The translations under genes were made by a program, and so were the position numbers. The notes under the pieces are model-generated. The model was not told where the DNA came from. It saw nothing but the letters and a program-made list of their open reading frames with translations, and did not search any database. From Prosthecobacter debontii (GTDB taxonomy: Bacteria > Verrucomicrobiota > Verrucomicrobiia > Verrucomicrobiales > Verrucomicrobiaceae), in NCBI GenBank assembly GCA_945869695.1, contig CAMBPV010000018.1:1-39754 (forward strand): DNA of 39,754 nt, given 5' to 3'. Below are positions 1 to 8,775 of the stretch, piece by piece; the stretch's first letter is position 1, and every line of letters begins with the position of its first letter.

Positions 1-1
1 C

Positions 2-241
2 TACCGCATTTACCGCGTCGAAATGAAAAACGGCGACCTCATCGACGCCTTCTTCATCAGCGAAGACAAAGACGCCGTCGTCATCCGCCAAGCTGGCCTC
101 CCCGACCGCCGCCTCCCCAAAGCCGACATCCGCAGCACCCAATTCATCCGCCGCTCCCTCATGCCCGAAGGCCTGCTTGATGGCTTGCAGGATCCGCAAG
201 TGGCCGATCTGCTCGCCTTCCTGATGACGCTGAAAGGTTAG
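2..241 (+). CDS. C-terminal fragment of a PVC-type haem-binding (cytochrome c-like) protein
   Basis: The reading frame is open from the window edge, so the start lies outside. The visible tail has a small beta-rich stretch (VEMKNGDLIDAFFISEDKD) followed by the ending SLMPEGLLDGL...VADLLAFLMTL. This resembles the C-terminus of the large haem-binding proteins common in Planctomycetes and Verrucomicrobia (TIGR02603-type), where the haem motif CxxCH lies just upstream. The CxxCH itself is not in the window, so haem binding is inferred from the tail only. Such proteins are normally secreted and linked to oxidation of sugars or other periplasmic substrates. The first in-frame ATG is at 23, but it is internal to the conserved region and is unlikely to be a start. 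Confidence 0.7.
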   Translation, partial: YRIYRVEMKNGDLIDAFFISEDKDAVVIRQAGLPDRRLPKADIRSTQFIRRSLMPEGLLDGLQDPQVADLLAFLMTLKG

Positions 242-298
242 CCTACCCTGCGTTTGACATGCAAGCGCATGAGCCGATAGCTCTTGGCTTTTATTTCC

Positions 299-1507
299 AT
301 GCAACCCGTCCCTCCTGACTCTCCCTCCAAGCCAGCCGTTCCGGCAGATCTGGAAATCAAAGATGCTCAGCTCATCTTTAACCATGTTTGGAAACAGCTC
401 GAGGCTGAATACGGTCGAGAGAACCTCCGCTTTCCTAAGGAGATGATCCTTCTGGGCGGGGCACCGGGGGCAGGGAAGGGGACGAATACAAACTTCATCC
501 GCGAGCTGCGTGGGATCACTGCTGACCCGATTGTTGTCAGTGCACTGCTGGACAGCCCCGAAGCGCAGAAGCTGAAATCCCAGGGAGGCATGGTCGGTGA
601 TCGTGAAGTGGTGAGCATCCTCATCCGCAAGTTGCTGGAGCCAGAGCAGCAGAACGGTGCTATCCTCGACGGCTTTCCGCGCACGAAGGTCCAGGTCGAG
701 TGCCTCAAGATGCTGTTTGATGAAATGATGCGGCTCCGGCGTGACTTTGCTCAGACGCCTGACGCGGCTCACTTCAAACAACCGATCTTTCACATCATGG
801 TTTTGTTTGTGGATGAGAGTGAGAGTGTGGCCCGGCAGCTCAAACGCGGCAAGGAAGTGCTGGAGCACAATGAAGAAGTGCGCCGCTCAGACTTGGGAGA
901 ACTGTGGGAAGAGCGTGCGACGGATTTCGATGCGCGTCTGGCGAGGAATCGGTACAAGGTTTTCAAAGAGCAGACCTATGACGCGCTGGTCTCGCTGAAG
1001 GAGATTTTCCATTACCACTTCATCAATGCGCAGGCGCCTCTGGAGTTGGTGCAGGAGAATATTGTCCGCGAGTTGGAGTATCAGAGTTCATTGGAGCTGG
1101 ATCCGCGCACCTTTGACTTGATGCGGAAGTTGCCGCTGGCGAGTGAGATCATCCGTTATGCGCGACAGGACTTGGTGCGAAGACTTGATGCTTACAAAGT
1201 GGAGCGGCCTGAGATGATGGAGGAAGTGGTGGGGTTCATTGAGACGAAGATGATGCCGATCATCGTGAGGCACGCCATCTCGGGGCGGGCGGATGTGAAC
1301 TCCGAGAACAAGCTCTTCCACGATCCTGAGGCGATCGCGATGCTGATTGATATTTTTTCGGAGCGTGGCTTTCACGCGACGGTGGACCTGCATCGCATCG
1401 AGATCCCGGAGCGGTTTGACCTGACGACGGGTGAGATTCAGTGTCGCAAAAAGAAGGTCTTCCGCTTCAGCATCCGCTTCAAGGGCTCGGAGATTCGTCG
1501 CGGTTAG
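299..1507 (+). CDS. Adenylate kinase-like nucleoside monophosphate kinase with long C-terminal extension
   Basis: This 402-residue protein has a P-loop GAPGAGKGT at about residues 54-62 and the NMP-kinase signature DGFPRT at 125-130, so it should transfer phosphate from ATP to a nucleoside monophosphate in the cytoplasm. Standard adenylate kinases have about 180-220 residues. Here the kinase part is followed by roughly 180 residues rich in charged helices, and a proline-rich leader of about 20 residues precedes it. The substrate (AMP or another NMP) cannot be told from sequence. The ATG at 299 is preferred over an upstream in-frame TTG at 284. There is no Shine-Dalgarno; the leader is pyrimidine-rich. 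Its stop lies 2 bp from the stop of the convergent amidohydrolase gene. Confidence 0.8.
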   Translation: MQPVPPDSPSKPAVPADLEIKDAQLIFNHVWKQLEAEYGRENLRFPKEMILLGGAPGAGKGTNTNFIRELRGITADPIVVSALLDSPEAQKLKSQGGMVGDREVVSILIRKLLEPEQQNGAILDGFPRTKVQVECLKMLFDEMMRLRRDFAQTPDAAHFKQPIFHIMVLFVDESESVARQLKRGKEVLEHNEEVRRSDLGELWEERATDFDARLARNRYKVFKEQTYDALVSLKEIFHYHFINAQAPLELVQENIVRELEYQSSLELDPRTFDLMRKLPLASEIIRYARQDLVRRLDAYKVERPEMMEEVVGFIETKMMPIIVRHAISGRADVNSENKLFHDPEAIAMLIDIFSERGFHATVDLHRIEIPERFDLTTGEIQCRKKKVFRFSIRFKGSEIRRG

Positions 1508-1509
1508 GC

Positions 1510-2379
1510 TCAGCGGCCTCCGAGGTCCTTTTTCAAATGCGTCCTCACAAAGGTGAGGAGGGACGGGACTAGGACGATGGCAAATCGTTCTCGATTAGCA
1601 GCGGTGTCGCGGAGTCGTGTGCGATTCGCTTCGATCTGCAATCCGGTGACCTCAGGCGTGCCGCGGATGTGTCTGTCCACCGTGTAGCCTCCGCGAAAGT
1701 AAGGCTCATCAGGCACAGGAAGTCTCGGGCTGGGTGTGCTGTGGAAGCCGCCGTTTTCCAAAAGTGCGCCCAGGCTCGTGGGGCCTTTCAAGAGGGCGGA
1801 ATATGAGACGGTTGCGTTTTTGGCCATGAACTGAAGGCTGCCAGTTGCGGCGAAGGCGGGTGCGTCGAGCAACGGGTCCGGCTGAGCGAGTTTTGTGGAG
1901 CTATGGAGGTAACCGAGCTCGACGCGGAGGCCTTTGTGATTTTGGCCATGAAGGTCGATGAGGAAGGCGAATCCGTGACGAGCAACGGCGGCGGCCAAAG
2001 CGCGGGTGATGGCGGCGTGATAGTCGTGCCAAGCTTTTTCAGCGATGGCGTTTCTCTGGGCGGCCTCTTTGATGTCACGGTTGGCGTCGAGCTTACTCCG
2101 ATGCAGAAGACAGATGATGAGGTGAGGCCGATGACCGGTGCTTTTAAAAAAATGCTCACCCACGGTGCGGGCGAGCTCCTGCGTATTGGCATCGGCGTCG
2201 GTGACGCCGTAGGTGCGATTTGGAATGTCAGCGGGCTTCTCCCGGCCTCCATGCGGAGCGGAAATAACGAGCGGTGAGTCACCGGGAATCTCGTCAATGA
2301 AGGCATTCGGATAAGCCGAGTTCTCGGCACCGAATGCAATGAAAGAACTGAGAGTAAAAAGGAGGGTGCGAAAGATCAT
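1510..2379 (-). CDS. Exported N-formylglutamate amidohydrolase-family protein
   Basis: This 289-residue protein begins with a hydrophobic signal-like segment (MIFRTLLFTLSSFIAFGA). It carries FGase-family motifs: ISAPHGG near the N-terminus, RSKLDANRD, and IDLHGQ with a metal-ligand-type histidine. The family hydrolyses N-formyl-glutamate or related amides with a metal-bound water. A secreted member would more likely act on an extracellular amide than in histidine degradation, and no hut genes are nearby. An upstream GTG at 2406 is in frame, but the ATG at 2379 puts the signal peptide at the N-terminus. It lies downstream of the XRE/S24 regulator on the same strand with a gap of about 60 bp, so the two may be co-transcribed. 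The exact substrate is unknown. Confidence 0.72.
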   Translation of the reverse strand: MIFRTLLFTLSSFIAFGAENSAYPNAFIDEIPGDSPLVISAPHGGREKPADIPNRTYGVTDADANTQELARTVGEHFFKSTGHRPHLIICLLHRSKLDANRDIKEAAQRNAIAEKAWHDYHAAITRALAAAVARHGFAFLIDLHGQNHKGLRVELGYLHSSTKLAQPDPLLDAPAFAATGSLQFMAKNATVSYSALLKGPTSLGALLENGGFHSTPSPRLPVPDEPYFRGGYTVDRHIRGTPEVTGLQIEANRTRLRDTAANRERFAIVLVPSLLTFVRTHLKKDLGGR

Positions 2380-2440
2380 GCGGTGAGTCAGGTGTGAACC
2401 AGACACTGATGATCTATGAGAGATGTCGCGGACTCAAGTG

Positions 2441-3511
2441 TTAACCCAAAAGGTGTCTAACTGTCGCGGAGACAGGATAGATCCAGATCACTTCCTCGCG
2501 GCTCACGGTGATGGGCGGGTAGGCGGGGTTCAAACTGGAGAGGACAATGGAGCGACCTTGATTCGCCGTGCCGTAGATTCGGAAGACGACATCTCCGTCC
2601 TGTTCATCGCGGATGCGCGCGATGACGCGATCGCCGGTGTGTGGGAGTGAGTGGGGGTAAACGATGGCGAGCTCGCCCTCGGCATGCTGAGGGCTCATGG
2701 CGTCACCACTGAGGCGCAAAGCGAAAGCATGGGGGTCTCCGACGGTAAAGGCAAAATGCTCGATGGCGAGGCGGTCTGCGTTTTCAGCGGTATCGATGCC
2801 GCGAGCTTCACGGAGAGACAGGAGAGGGATGGCTGTCAGGCGTGGCCGATAAGTGATGGGCGCTGGCTCCGGCGGGCTGGGCTCGGGGAGGGTGGCTTCC
2901 GGCTGTTTCACCTCCGGCGGCTCAGTGGCCGGGGGGGAGGGCTGGGCAAGCTGCTCGCGGATGTCTTGCTCCAGACGCTCGATCAGCTTGATCACGGGAG
3001 CCGAGACTTTTTTTCCGTTTTCAATGTTGGTAATGTATTGCCTGCTAACGCCCATCCATTGGGCGAGGCGGGGTCGCTTGATGCCGAAGTGCTCACGCAC
3101 GGCGCGCACGCGGTCTGCGATGGAGGGTTCTTCATTCATGGGCGGGAGGGCGATGGCACCTTCAGTTTCTCGGAGAGGAAGGTTTTCCGGGGGCAGATCG
3201 TTTTGGATGCGGTCAAGAGCCTGCAGGGCGTCGGGTGACAAGGTGACAAGTGGGACTTCATGGGGGCGGGCCGCAGAGGGCTCATGCATGCTGAGCGCCG
3301 CGTGGGCGCTTCGTGATTCGAGCTCAACAAAAAGGCGAAGGACACTGCCGGAGGGCACCTGAGTCCCATGCTCGAGATGGCTGATGTAACTGGGGCTGAC
3401 GCCGAGCCAGCGTGCGAGTTCCGTTTGGGGAATGGAGAGTCGTCCCCGGAGTGCGGTGCAACGTGATGAGATGTCTGAGAGAGCCGAGCGCTCGAGTGCA
3501 ATGGTGGCCAT
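2441..3511 (-). CDS. Double-HTH (XRE) transcriptional regulator with catalytically dead S24/LexA-like domain
   Basis: The 356-residue protein has two XRE-type helix-turn-helix domains (about residues 18-64 and 131-188, each with a LARWLGVS/LAQWMGVS-type helix). A proline/glutamate-rich linker (about 189-222) and a C-terminal S24 peptidase fold (about 225-356) follow. In LexA and C1 repressors a Ser-Lys pair performs self-cleavage. Here the GDSM motif reads GDAM (Ala271) and the lysine position in the DGxVxFK motif reads FRIY (Arg311). The fold signature (AFALRLSGD, SLNPAYP) is otherwise well kept. I infer a DNA-binding regulator whose S24 part is used for dimerisation or sensing, not proteolysis. 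Two HTH domains in one chain could let one molecule bind tandem sites. Targets are unknown; the amidohydrolase gene downstream is a candidate. Confidence 0.85.
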   Translation of the reverse strand: MATIALERSALSDISSRCTALRGRLSIPQTELARWLGVSPSYISHLEHGTQVPSGSVLRLFVELESRSAHAALSMHEPSAARPHEVPLVTLSPDALQALDRIQNDLPPENLPLRETEGAIALPPMNEEPSIADRVRAVREHFGIKRPRLAQWMGVSRQYITNIENGKKVSAPVIKLIERLEQDIREQLAQPSPPATEPPEVKQPEATLPEPSPPEPAPITYRPRLTAIPLLSLREARGIDTAENADRLAIEHFAFTVGDPHAFALRLSGDAMSPQHAEGELAIVYPHSLPHTGDRVIARIRDEQDGDVVFRIYGTANQGRSIVLSSLNPAYPPITVSREEVIWIYPVSATVRHLLG

Positions 3512-3636
3512 GCGGAGGAGAGGAATCGAAGTGTTCCTGTCCGATTAAGCATCATGTGTGCCACGCATGAAAAGGATGTGCGCCCGCCGAGGTAGGGGCA
3601 ACAAAGCCAACGATCAACGAAATGAGATTCTTTGAA

Positions 3637-4728
3637 TCAGCGCCTCTCAAAGAAAAGGGTGAACTCATGACGATTGTGCGGGAGGTGGCTCTCTGTGATC
3701 AGCGAAAGGCCGGCCCGTCGAGCCGTGGAGATGACTTCCCTAACCAGGCGGGCCGGTGCAGCAAGATCTTCGACTCGGGGCGATTTTAAGGTGAAAATGA
3801 CGAGGCCATCCGGTTTCAAAAAAGGAGTGTAGCGTGCGACGTGAGAGATCGACTCTTGCGGTGGGCCATTGAGATCACTCAATATAGCGTCATAGACGGT
3901 GCCTGGAGCGGGGCGAAACGCGGCTACATCGGAGTGGATGAAGGTTAAACCGGCGTGACCATTGAGGCGAGCGTCCAGAGGTGCACGATCAATGGCGGTC
4001 ACGCGTTGGTGCCGAGCCAGAAGCTCAGAGGTCATGCCGCCCGGGCAGGCGCCCAACTCCAGCCAATGGCTATCGGGAGGGAGCTGCGGCCTGAACATGA
4101 TCAAATGATGAAGAGCCTCCGCGATCTTGGCACCTGCACGACTGATGGTCTGCGGGTTATCGAGATTGATAAACTTACTGCCGCCCGGGTAAAGACCGTT
4201 GCTTTCACGCGGGCTTTGCATGCCGCAGAACAGACCCTCTCGGCCAACGAGACAAAAAAGAGTCTGAACGGAGGGGTTTTGTTTCTCGGCGTCCTCGGCT
4301 TCCAGCTTGGGAAATACCTGGAGAGCGCGGCCACGGAGATTGGAAGCAAGCTTTTTGAAGTAGGGATCTGGAGAGCCTGGATTGAGCTGACCGACAAAGA
4401 TCCCTTGTGGATTTCGAGAGCCGAATTTTTTCAAAAGTGTCTGAGCCGCTTTCTCGACGAAGCCTTCCATCTTCGGGGGCGAGCAAGGCCACATGTGGTC
4501 CATGGGAAGATTCCAGCGCAGGTAACGAGCGAGCTCGGGATTTCGGAGGGCCTTTGGATTGGCCGTTTTGATGAGATGATACTCGCTGCCCAAGTCGGTG
4601 CGAGTGGTGGAACCCAAACCGTGGAGAATCTCGCTGACGACCGGCTCGAAAGCCTCTGAGATGCGCACAAGCCAGCCTGTAGATTCAGGGGGAGAAGACT
4701 TGGTGGCGAGTTGAGCAGGGAACGACAT
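3637..4728 (-). CDS. rlmM: RlmM-like 23S rRNA 2'-O-ribose methyltransferase (FtsJ/RrmJ fold)
   Basis: This is a 363-residue protein with an N-terminal THUMP-like region and a C-terminal SAM-dependent Rossmann domain. Visible motifs are SRAGAKIAEAL (about 197-207, holding the first catalytic lysine), the SAM loop LELGACPGG (223-231), SDLNGPP with the catalytic Asp (about 285), TLKSP with a lysine (about 321), and HEFTLFF near the C-terminus giving the Glu of the K-D-K-E tetrad. The layout matches RlmM, which methylates C2498 of E. coli 23S rRNA. Assignment to that exact position in this organism is by family only. The ATG at 4728 is chosen; in-frame sequence further upstream runs into the divergent promoter region. 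Divergent from the DUF4407 gene with 123 bp between starts. Confidence 0.78.
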   Translation of the reverse strand: MSFPAQLATKSSPPESTGWLVRISEAFEPVVSEILHGLGSTTRTDLGSEYHLIKTANPKALRNPELARYLRWNLPMDHMWPCSPPKMEGFVEKAAQTLLKKFGSRNPQGIFVGQLNPGSPDPYFKKLASNLRGRALQVFPKLEAEDAEKQNPSVQTLFCLVGREGLFCGMQSPRESNGLYPGGSKFINLDNPQTISRAGAKIAEALHHLIMFRPQLPPDSHWLELGACPGGMTSELLARHQRVTAIDRAPLDARLNGHAGLTFIHSDVAAFRPAPGTVYDAILSDLNGPPQESISHVARYTPFLKPDGLVIFTLKSPRVEDLAAPARLVREVISTARRAGLSLITESHLPHNRHEFTLFFERR

Positions 4729-4851
4729 GGAGAGTGGATGTTCAGCGAGAGTGCGGGTCGGCTCAAGGGAAGACGTGGGGGTATTTCTTTTTTGGAGGAA
4801 TCTTCGGTTGTTTGTAGCAAGGGGACCGGCGAGCGCGTAGTTGTGGCCAAT

Positions 4852-6573
4852 ATGACGCTGACTCAACGAATGGAACGGGTGTTTTTCTGGCTCTCTGGAG
4901 CCGCGGCTGATAGCCTGGAGGCCTGCCCAGCCTGGGAAAGACGGAAGTATGTCGCCTTCGGGGCGACGGTGCTCGTTCCCGCGCTTTTTGCCCTGATGTC
5001 ATCTGCTTATGCACTCTCGACTCTGACGGATGATTGGCGCGTCATCGCTCCCGTTTCTGTGGTGTGGGGGTTCATCATTCTGACGGTGGACCGGGCGCTG
5101 CTGGCCACTTACCGGGCCTATCAAAGCTGGCTGCGCAAGATGGCGCAGTTCTCGCTCCGGATCGTGGTCGCGACGTTGATGGGACTGACCATTTCACATC
5201 CGCTCGCCCTCTTGCTTTTCCGCGACACGGTGAGTTCAGTCATCGAGAAAGATCGGCAGGGGGAGATCGAATCGGCGCGGTCCACAGCACTGGCGGAGAA
5301 GCAAAAAGTCGAGTCCAAGGTGACAATCCTCGAAGCCGAGATCGCTGCCCAGCGTGAGCGATGGAATGAAACCTTCACGGCTAAATTTTTGGAGACGCTG
5401 GCTGATCCCAATGCTCAACCGCCACTCACCGACGAGGAGAAGCGAGTCAAAGCTGAGCTGGACAAACGCATCGCTGAAGTGGTGAAGCCCATCGCAGCGA
5501 GGCTCGAAACGGTGGATAAGGATCTGGAGACGAACAACATCGCCGCCAAGAAAATCACTGAGGAACTCAATTTCTGGCAGACTGAATTTGAACGGGAGCT
5601 GAATGGGCAGCGCAGCGGCATCATCGGTCTCGGGCCTCGGGCAAAGAGCATCAATGATGACCAACTCACCTGGCGCCGCGCGGAATCGAAACGCCTCACC
5701 AGTGTTCTGGAGACGCTAACCACACAGCGCAACACGCTGAAGCTGGAACTGAAGGCTGCGGAAACCGGCGTCGTTACCGCCTTTGAGCAAAAGGCGGCAG
5801 ACATGGCTGCCAAAGAAAAAGAAGAAGCGCAGAGAATCGAGGGACTGCGCAGGCAGGTGCAGCAGCAGCAGGCGGACCAGTTTGTGGGGCAACAGAATGC
5901 GATCCGAACCACGATCGCCCAGCAAATCGATACATTGCTCGCTCAGCTGAAGCGATTGCACGAGGAAATCGCTGAAATCACGACCGATGAGCAGGCGCGC
6001 ATCACGGCGCTCCGTGCGGAGCCGCGGAGGGACATTCTCACGCAGACGCTTGCCCTCCACCGTCTCTTTGAGGCGGGCGCTGAGGGTGGAAAATTTGCCT
6101 TCATGACCTACCTCGTGCTGACGCTTCTTTTTATGCTGGTGGATACCATTCCACTCGTTGTGAAGTTCTTCTCGAAGCCCGGGCCTTATGACACCTTGCT
6201 CGACTGTGATGAGGCGCGGTTTGATCGGGAGCGGACATCGTTTCTCGAGAGCTTCGGCCGCTACATGGAGGAGCTGTCGAATGGTCGTTTGCTCCACCTG
6301 ACACAAAATAAACCACTGGAGCGGGCGCTGATCGAGGGAGTGGATCGCTCTCGGGCAGCCAAGGAGTTTTTGCAATCTCTCATGGAGATGGAGAAAGCTT
6401 TTGAAGAGAGAATGCGAGTCGAGCGTGATCTTTTGTCGAAGGAAGGACCGATGGGGCGCGCGACTGAACGGCTGGCCATGCTGGAGGAAATGGCCGCAAG
6501 TTTTTATGCTGATCTGCGTAAGCGGATGGAGCAATTTTTTGCGGAATCACCCTCCACGCGACGGGCATCGTAG
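4852..6573 (+). CDS. DUF4407 membrane protein with long coiled coil
   Basis: The 573-residue protein has three hydrophobic helices near the N-terminus (about 34-56, 62-82, 98-120). A charged heptad-like coiled-coil region of nearly 300 residues follows (about 125-410), then one more membrane helix (about 415-440, FMTYLVLTLLFMLVDTIPLV) and a C-terminal helical tail. This is the architecture of DUF4407 (PF14362), whose function is not established. The ATG at 4852 starts directly before the conserved amphipathic leader; a longer in-frame extension back to 4711 overlaps the start of the divergent rlmM-like gene and looks non-coding. The coil between membrane segments should form an extended stalk on one side of the membrane. 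The stop is 2 bp from the convergent nadA stop. Confidence 0.75.
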   Translation: MTLTQRMERVFFWLSGAAADSLEACPAWERRKYVAFGATVLVPALFALMSSAYALSTLTDDWRVIAPVSVVWGFIILTVDRALLATYRAYQSWLRKMAQFSLRIVVATLMGLTISHPLALLLFRDTVSSVIEKDRQGEIESARSTALAEKQKVESKVTILEAEIAAQRERWNETFTAKFLETLADPNAQPPLTDEEKRVKAELDKRIAEVVKPIAARLETVDKDLETNNIAAKKITEELNFWQTEFERELNGQRSGIIGLGPRAKSINDDQLTWRRAESKRLTSVLETLTTQRNTLKLELKAAETGVVTAFEQKAADMAAKEKEEAQRIEGLRRQVQQQQADQFVGQQNAIRTTIAQQIDTLLAQLKRLHEEIAEITTDEQARITALRAEPRRDILTQTLALHRLFEAGAEGGKFAFMTYLVLTLLFMLVDTIPLVVKFFSKPGPYDTLLDCDEARFDRERTSFLESFGRYMEELSNGRLLHLTQNKPLERALIEGVDRSRAAKEFLQSLMEMEKAFEERMRVERDLLSKEGPMGRATERLAMLEEMAASFYADLRKRMEQFFAESPSTRRAS

Positions 6574-6575
6574 GC

Positions 6576-7517
6576 TTACTTGCTCAGTTCGAGCATCCGT
6601 AGCATCGGTTTCAGTGCGCGTTTCCGCGTTTCTTCGGGGACCTCTACCCGAGGCTCGAGATTCAGCAGTGCATCGTGTAGTTTTGCTAGGGTGTTGAGCT
6701 TCATGTAGCGGCAGTCCGCGCAGAGGCAGTGGCCCGTGGGGCCGGCGATAAAGTTTTTCTCCGGCACCTCGCGCTCCAGGCGGTTGAGCATGCCCGACTC
6801 GGTCACGATGATAAAGTCTTTGGCTTTGCTGTTGCGGCAGTAGCCAATCATTTTTTCAGTGCTGCAAACTTCGTCTGCCAGCATCCGAACCGCGTAGGTG
6901 CACTCAGGATGTGCCACGACTTCGGCACCGGGATGTTTTTCCTTGATGGCTTGAATGCTGTCACGGGTGAACTCGACATGCACGTAACAGGCCCCCTTCC
7001 AGAGATCCATTTTCCGACCTGTTTGTTCAATAACCCATGAGCCGAGATTCTGGTCGGGGACGAAAAGAATGGGCCGATCCTTGGGTGCTGCTTCGACGAT
7101 CTTTACCGCATTTCCGCTGGTGCAAATACAGTCGCAGAGTGCTTTGACCGCCGCGCTGCAATTGATGTAGGCGATCACGTAGTAGTTCTTCGACGCATTG
7201 GCCTTCAAGAAGGCGTCCAATTGGGGTCCCGGGCAGCTTTGCTCCAAGGAGCAACCTGCGTTCATGTCTGGGATGACCACGGTTTTTTCGGGATTCACAA
7301 TTTTGGCCGTCTCGGCCATGAAGTGAACGCCGCAGAAGGCGATGACATCTGCATCCGTGTCCTTGGCCTTGTAAGCGAGGCCGAGTGAGTCACCCACATA
7401 GTCGGCGATCTCCTGGATTTCCTTCACCTGATAATTGTGGGCGAGGATGACGGCGTTGCGTTCTTTTTTGAGGCGGAGGATCTCAGAGCGAAGATTGAAA
7501 GCGGCGGTGGCTACCAT
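6576..7517 (-). CDS. nadA: Quinolinate synthase NadA
   Basis: The 313-residue protein matches quinolinate synthase, which condenses iminoaspartate (from L-aspartate oxidase) with dihydroxyacetone phosphate to give quinolinate in NAD biosynthesis. Family motifs are AHNYQ near the N-terminus, GVHFMAETAKI, MNAGCSLEQSC, HPEC and CADCRYMK. The [4Fe-4S] ligands correspond to Cys89, Cys206 and Cys269 by comparison with the known three-cysteine cluster; the fourth iron is open for substrate. Several extra cysteines (Cys264, Cys266) lie close to the last ligand, as in the CxxC-type NadA subgroup. No nadB or nadC is in the window, so the pathway is dispersed. It ends 2 bp from the convergent DUF4407 gene. 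Confidence 0.95.
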   Translation of the reverse strand: MVATAAFNLRSEILRLKKERNAVILAHNYQVKEIQEIADYVGDSLGLAYKAKDTDADVIAFCGVHFMAETAKIVNPEKTVVIPDMNAGCSLEQSCPGPQLDAFLKANASKNYYVIAYINCSAAVKALCDCICTSGNAVKIVEAAPKDRPILFVPDQNLGSWVIEQTGRKMDLWKGACYVHVEFTRDSIQAIKEKHPGAEVVAHPECTYAVRMLADEVCSTEKMIGYCRNSKAKDFIIVTESGMLNRLEREVPEKNFIAGPTGHCLCADCRYMKLNTLAKLHDALLNLEPRVEVPEETRKRALKPMLRMLELSK

Positions 7518-7574
7518 GGAAGAGTCATACAGAGCCGGACGGTATTCTCAACTCGATGATTGACGTGACTCGCT

Positions 7575-8762
7575 TTAGTGAGGCTTTTCGGGAGCGTTGG
7601 AGAGGAGGCTGTCGGCGCGGATGATATTCATCGCGCCATTCAATTCGCCGCCCGGCTCGATCGAAACGGATCGGGCGGTCACATCTCCATCTACGGACCC
7701 ATATGCAGTGATCAGAACAGCGCCGCGGGAGAAGATAGTGCCGGAGATCTTGGCGTGGATCTCAACTTCGTCAGCGTGGATGAGATTGGCGAAAGTCACA
7801 GAGGTGCCTTTCTCAATGATGAGGCGGTGGCAGCGCAACTCGCCGATCATGTTTCCCGATGATTTAAAGATGGCGTCACCGGAACAATCAACATTGGCCT
7901 GAAACATGCCGAAACAGCGCAAATCCTTGCAGTAAACCTGAGCGGTGCTGACATGGCCAGGCTTCCGGATGATCAAATCGCCACGGGTCTTGATCGGCTG
8001 AGTCCAATTTGTATTCACCTCAATATCTTCAAGTGAGATCAATGAACCGCACTGAGAGCAATTTGCTGAACGGGAGGACCTGCCGACCTTGAAGGTGTTT
8101 GTGCATTCAAAACACTGAACGACCTTAAAGTGCTGTTGGCGGTAGAGCCCCTGATCCTTCATTTTTTGAAGGGTTGTCGCATTGGCGGTTGGGGGCGCGA
8201 CTGTGGGGGCGGGTTGATTAGCGATCCTTCCGAGAGTCCGAGAGATCGCCTCAGGCGCGGCTTCAAAGTTTTCGTGGTCCCTGACTGACTCGGCTGCCTG
8301 GCTCGGGTCAAACTGATGAAGCGGGGGTGTGACTTCAGGTGTCTGGACAGGCTTGACGTCGGTGAGCGCCAACTCAGGTTGGCTTCGCGCGATTATTGCG
8401 CGGAGCGCATTTGCGCCTGAGAGTGGTTTCGTTGGACGTGGGGCGGCGACACTTGACGGTTCGGCCTGTATTTGTTCTGAAGTTTTATCGGAGGAAACCG
8501 CAAGGCTCGCCTGTGGCTCATTCAGCGCGGCGGCGGCTTGGTTGGGCGACGGTTCAGCAACTCCGTATTTGCGGACTCCTGAGCCAATGACACGCTTCTT
8601 TTCGATGCGGAGATGATCTCCGCATTTTCGGCAGAACGTGGAGACCACAAGGAGCGGCTCATATTGAACCGCGCCACACGTCGGACAGACAATCTCGATC
8701 TTGCCTTTAGGTGGGGGCGGGGTTCCGTCGTTTCTCGCGAAGCCAAAAAGTCCTCGGAGCAC
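7575..8762 (-). CDS. Zinc-ribbon/bactofilin fusion protein
   Basis: This 395-residue protein begins with a CxxC...CxxC zinc ribbon (Cys26, Cys29, Cys44, Cys47). A linker of about 150 residues rich in Pro, Ala, Gln and Glu follows. A second CxxC...CxxC ribbon comes at roughly 215-240 (QCFECTNTFK...ANCSQCG), then a C-terminal bactofilin-type beta-helix domain (TRGDLIIRKPG onward) with repeated short beta strands. Bactofilins polymerise without nucleotides into filaments that scaffold cell-envelope enzymes. The usual bactofilin is 100-200 residues with no zinc ribbon. The start is a GTG directly after an in-frame TGA, the only plausible start. It sits 13 bp after the stop of a canonical bactofilin gene and is probably co-transcribed with it. 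Confidence 0.82.
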   Translation of the reverse strand: MLRGLFGFARNDGTPPPPKGKIEIVCPTCGAVQYEPLLVVSTFCRKCGDHLRIEKKRVIGSGVRKYGVAEPSPNQAAAALNEPQASLAVSSDKTSEQIQAEPSSVAAPRPTKPLSGANALRAIIARSQPELALTDVKPVQTPEVTPPLHQFDPSQAAESVRDHENFEAAPEAISRTLGRIANQPAPTVAPPTANATTLQKMKDQGLYRQQHFKVVQCFECTNTFKVGRSSRSANCSQCGSLISLEDIEVNTNWTQPIKTRGDLIIRKPGHVSTAQVYCKDLRCFGMFQANVDCSGDAIFKSSGNMIGELRCHRLIIEKGTSVTFANLIHADEVEIHAKISGTIFSRGAVLITAYGSVDGDVTARSVSIEPGGELNGAMNIIRADSLLSNAPEKPH

Positions 8763-8775
8763 TCACGTATAAGGG

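Noticed and set aside
2651-3238. 195-residue plus-strand frame opposite the XRE/S24 regulator
   Set aside because: Shadow of a gene with clear HTH and S24 domains; its product is low-complexity Gly/Arg/Asp-rich.
3955-4659. 234-residue plus-strand frame opposite the rlmM-like gene
   Set aside because: No motifs; the minus-strand methyltransferase has complete SAM motifs.
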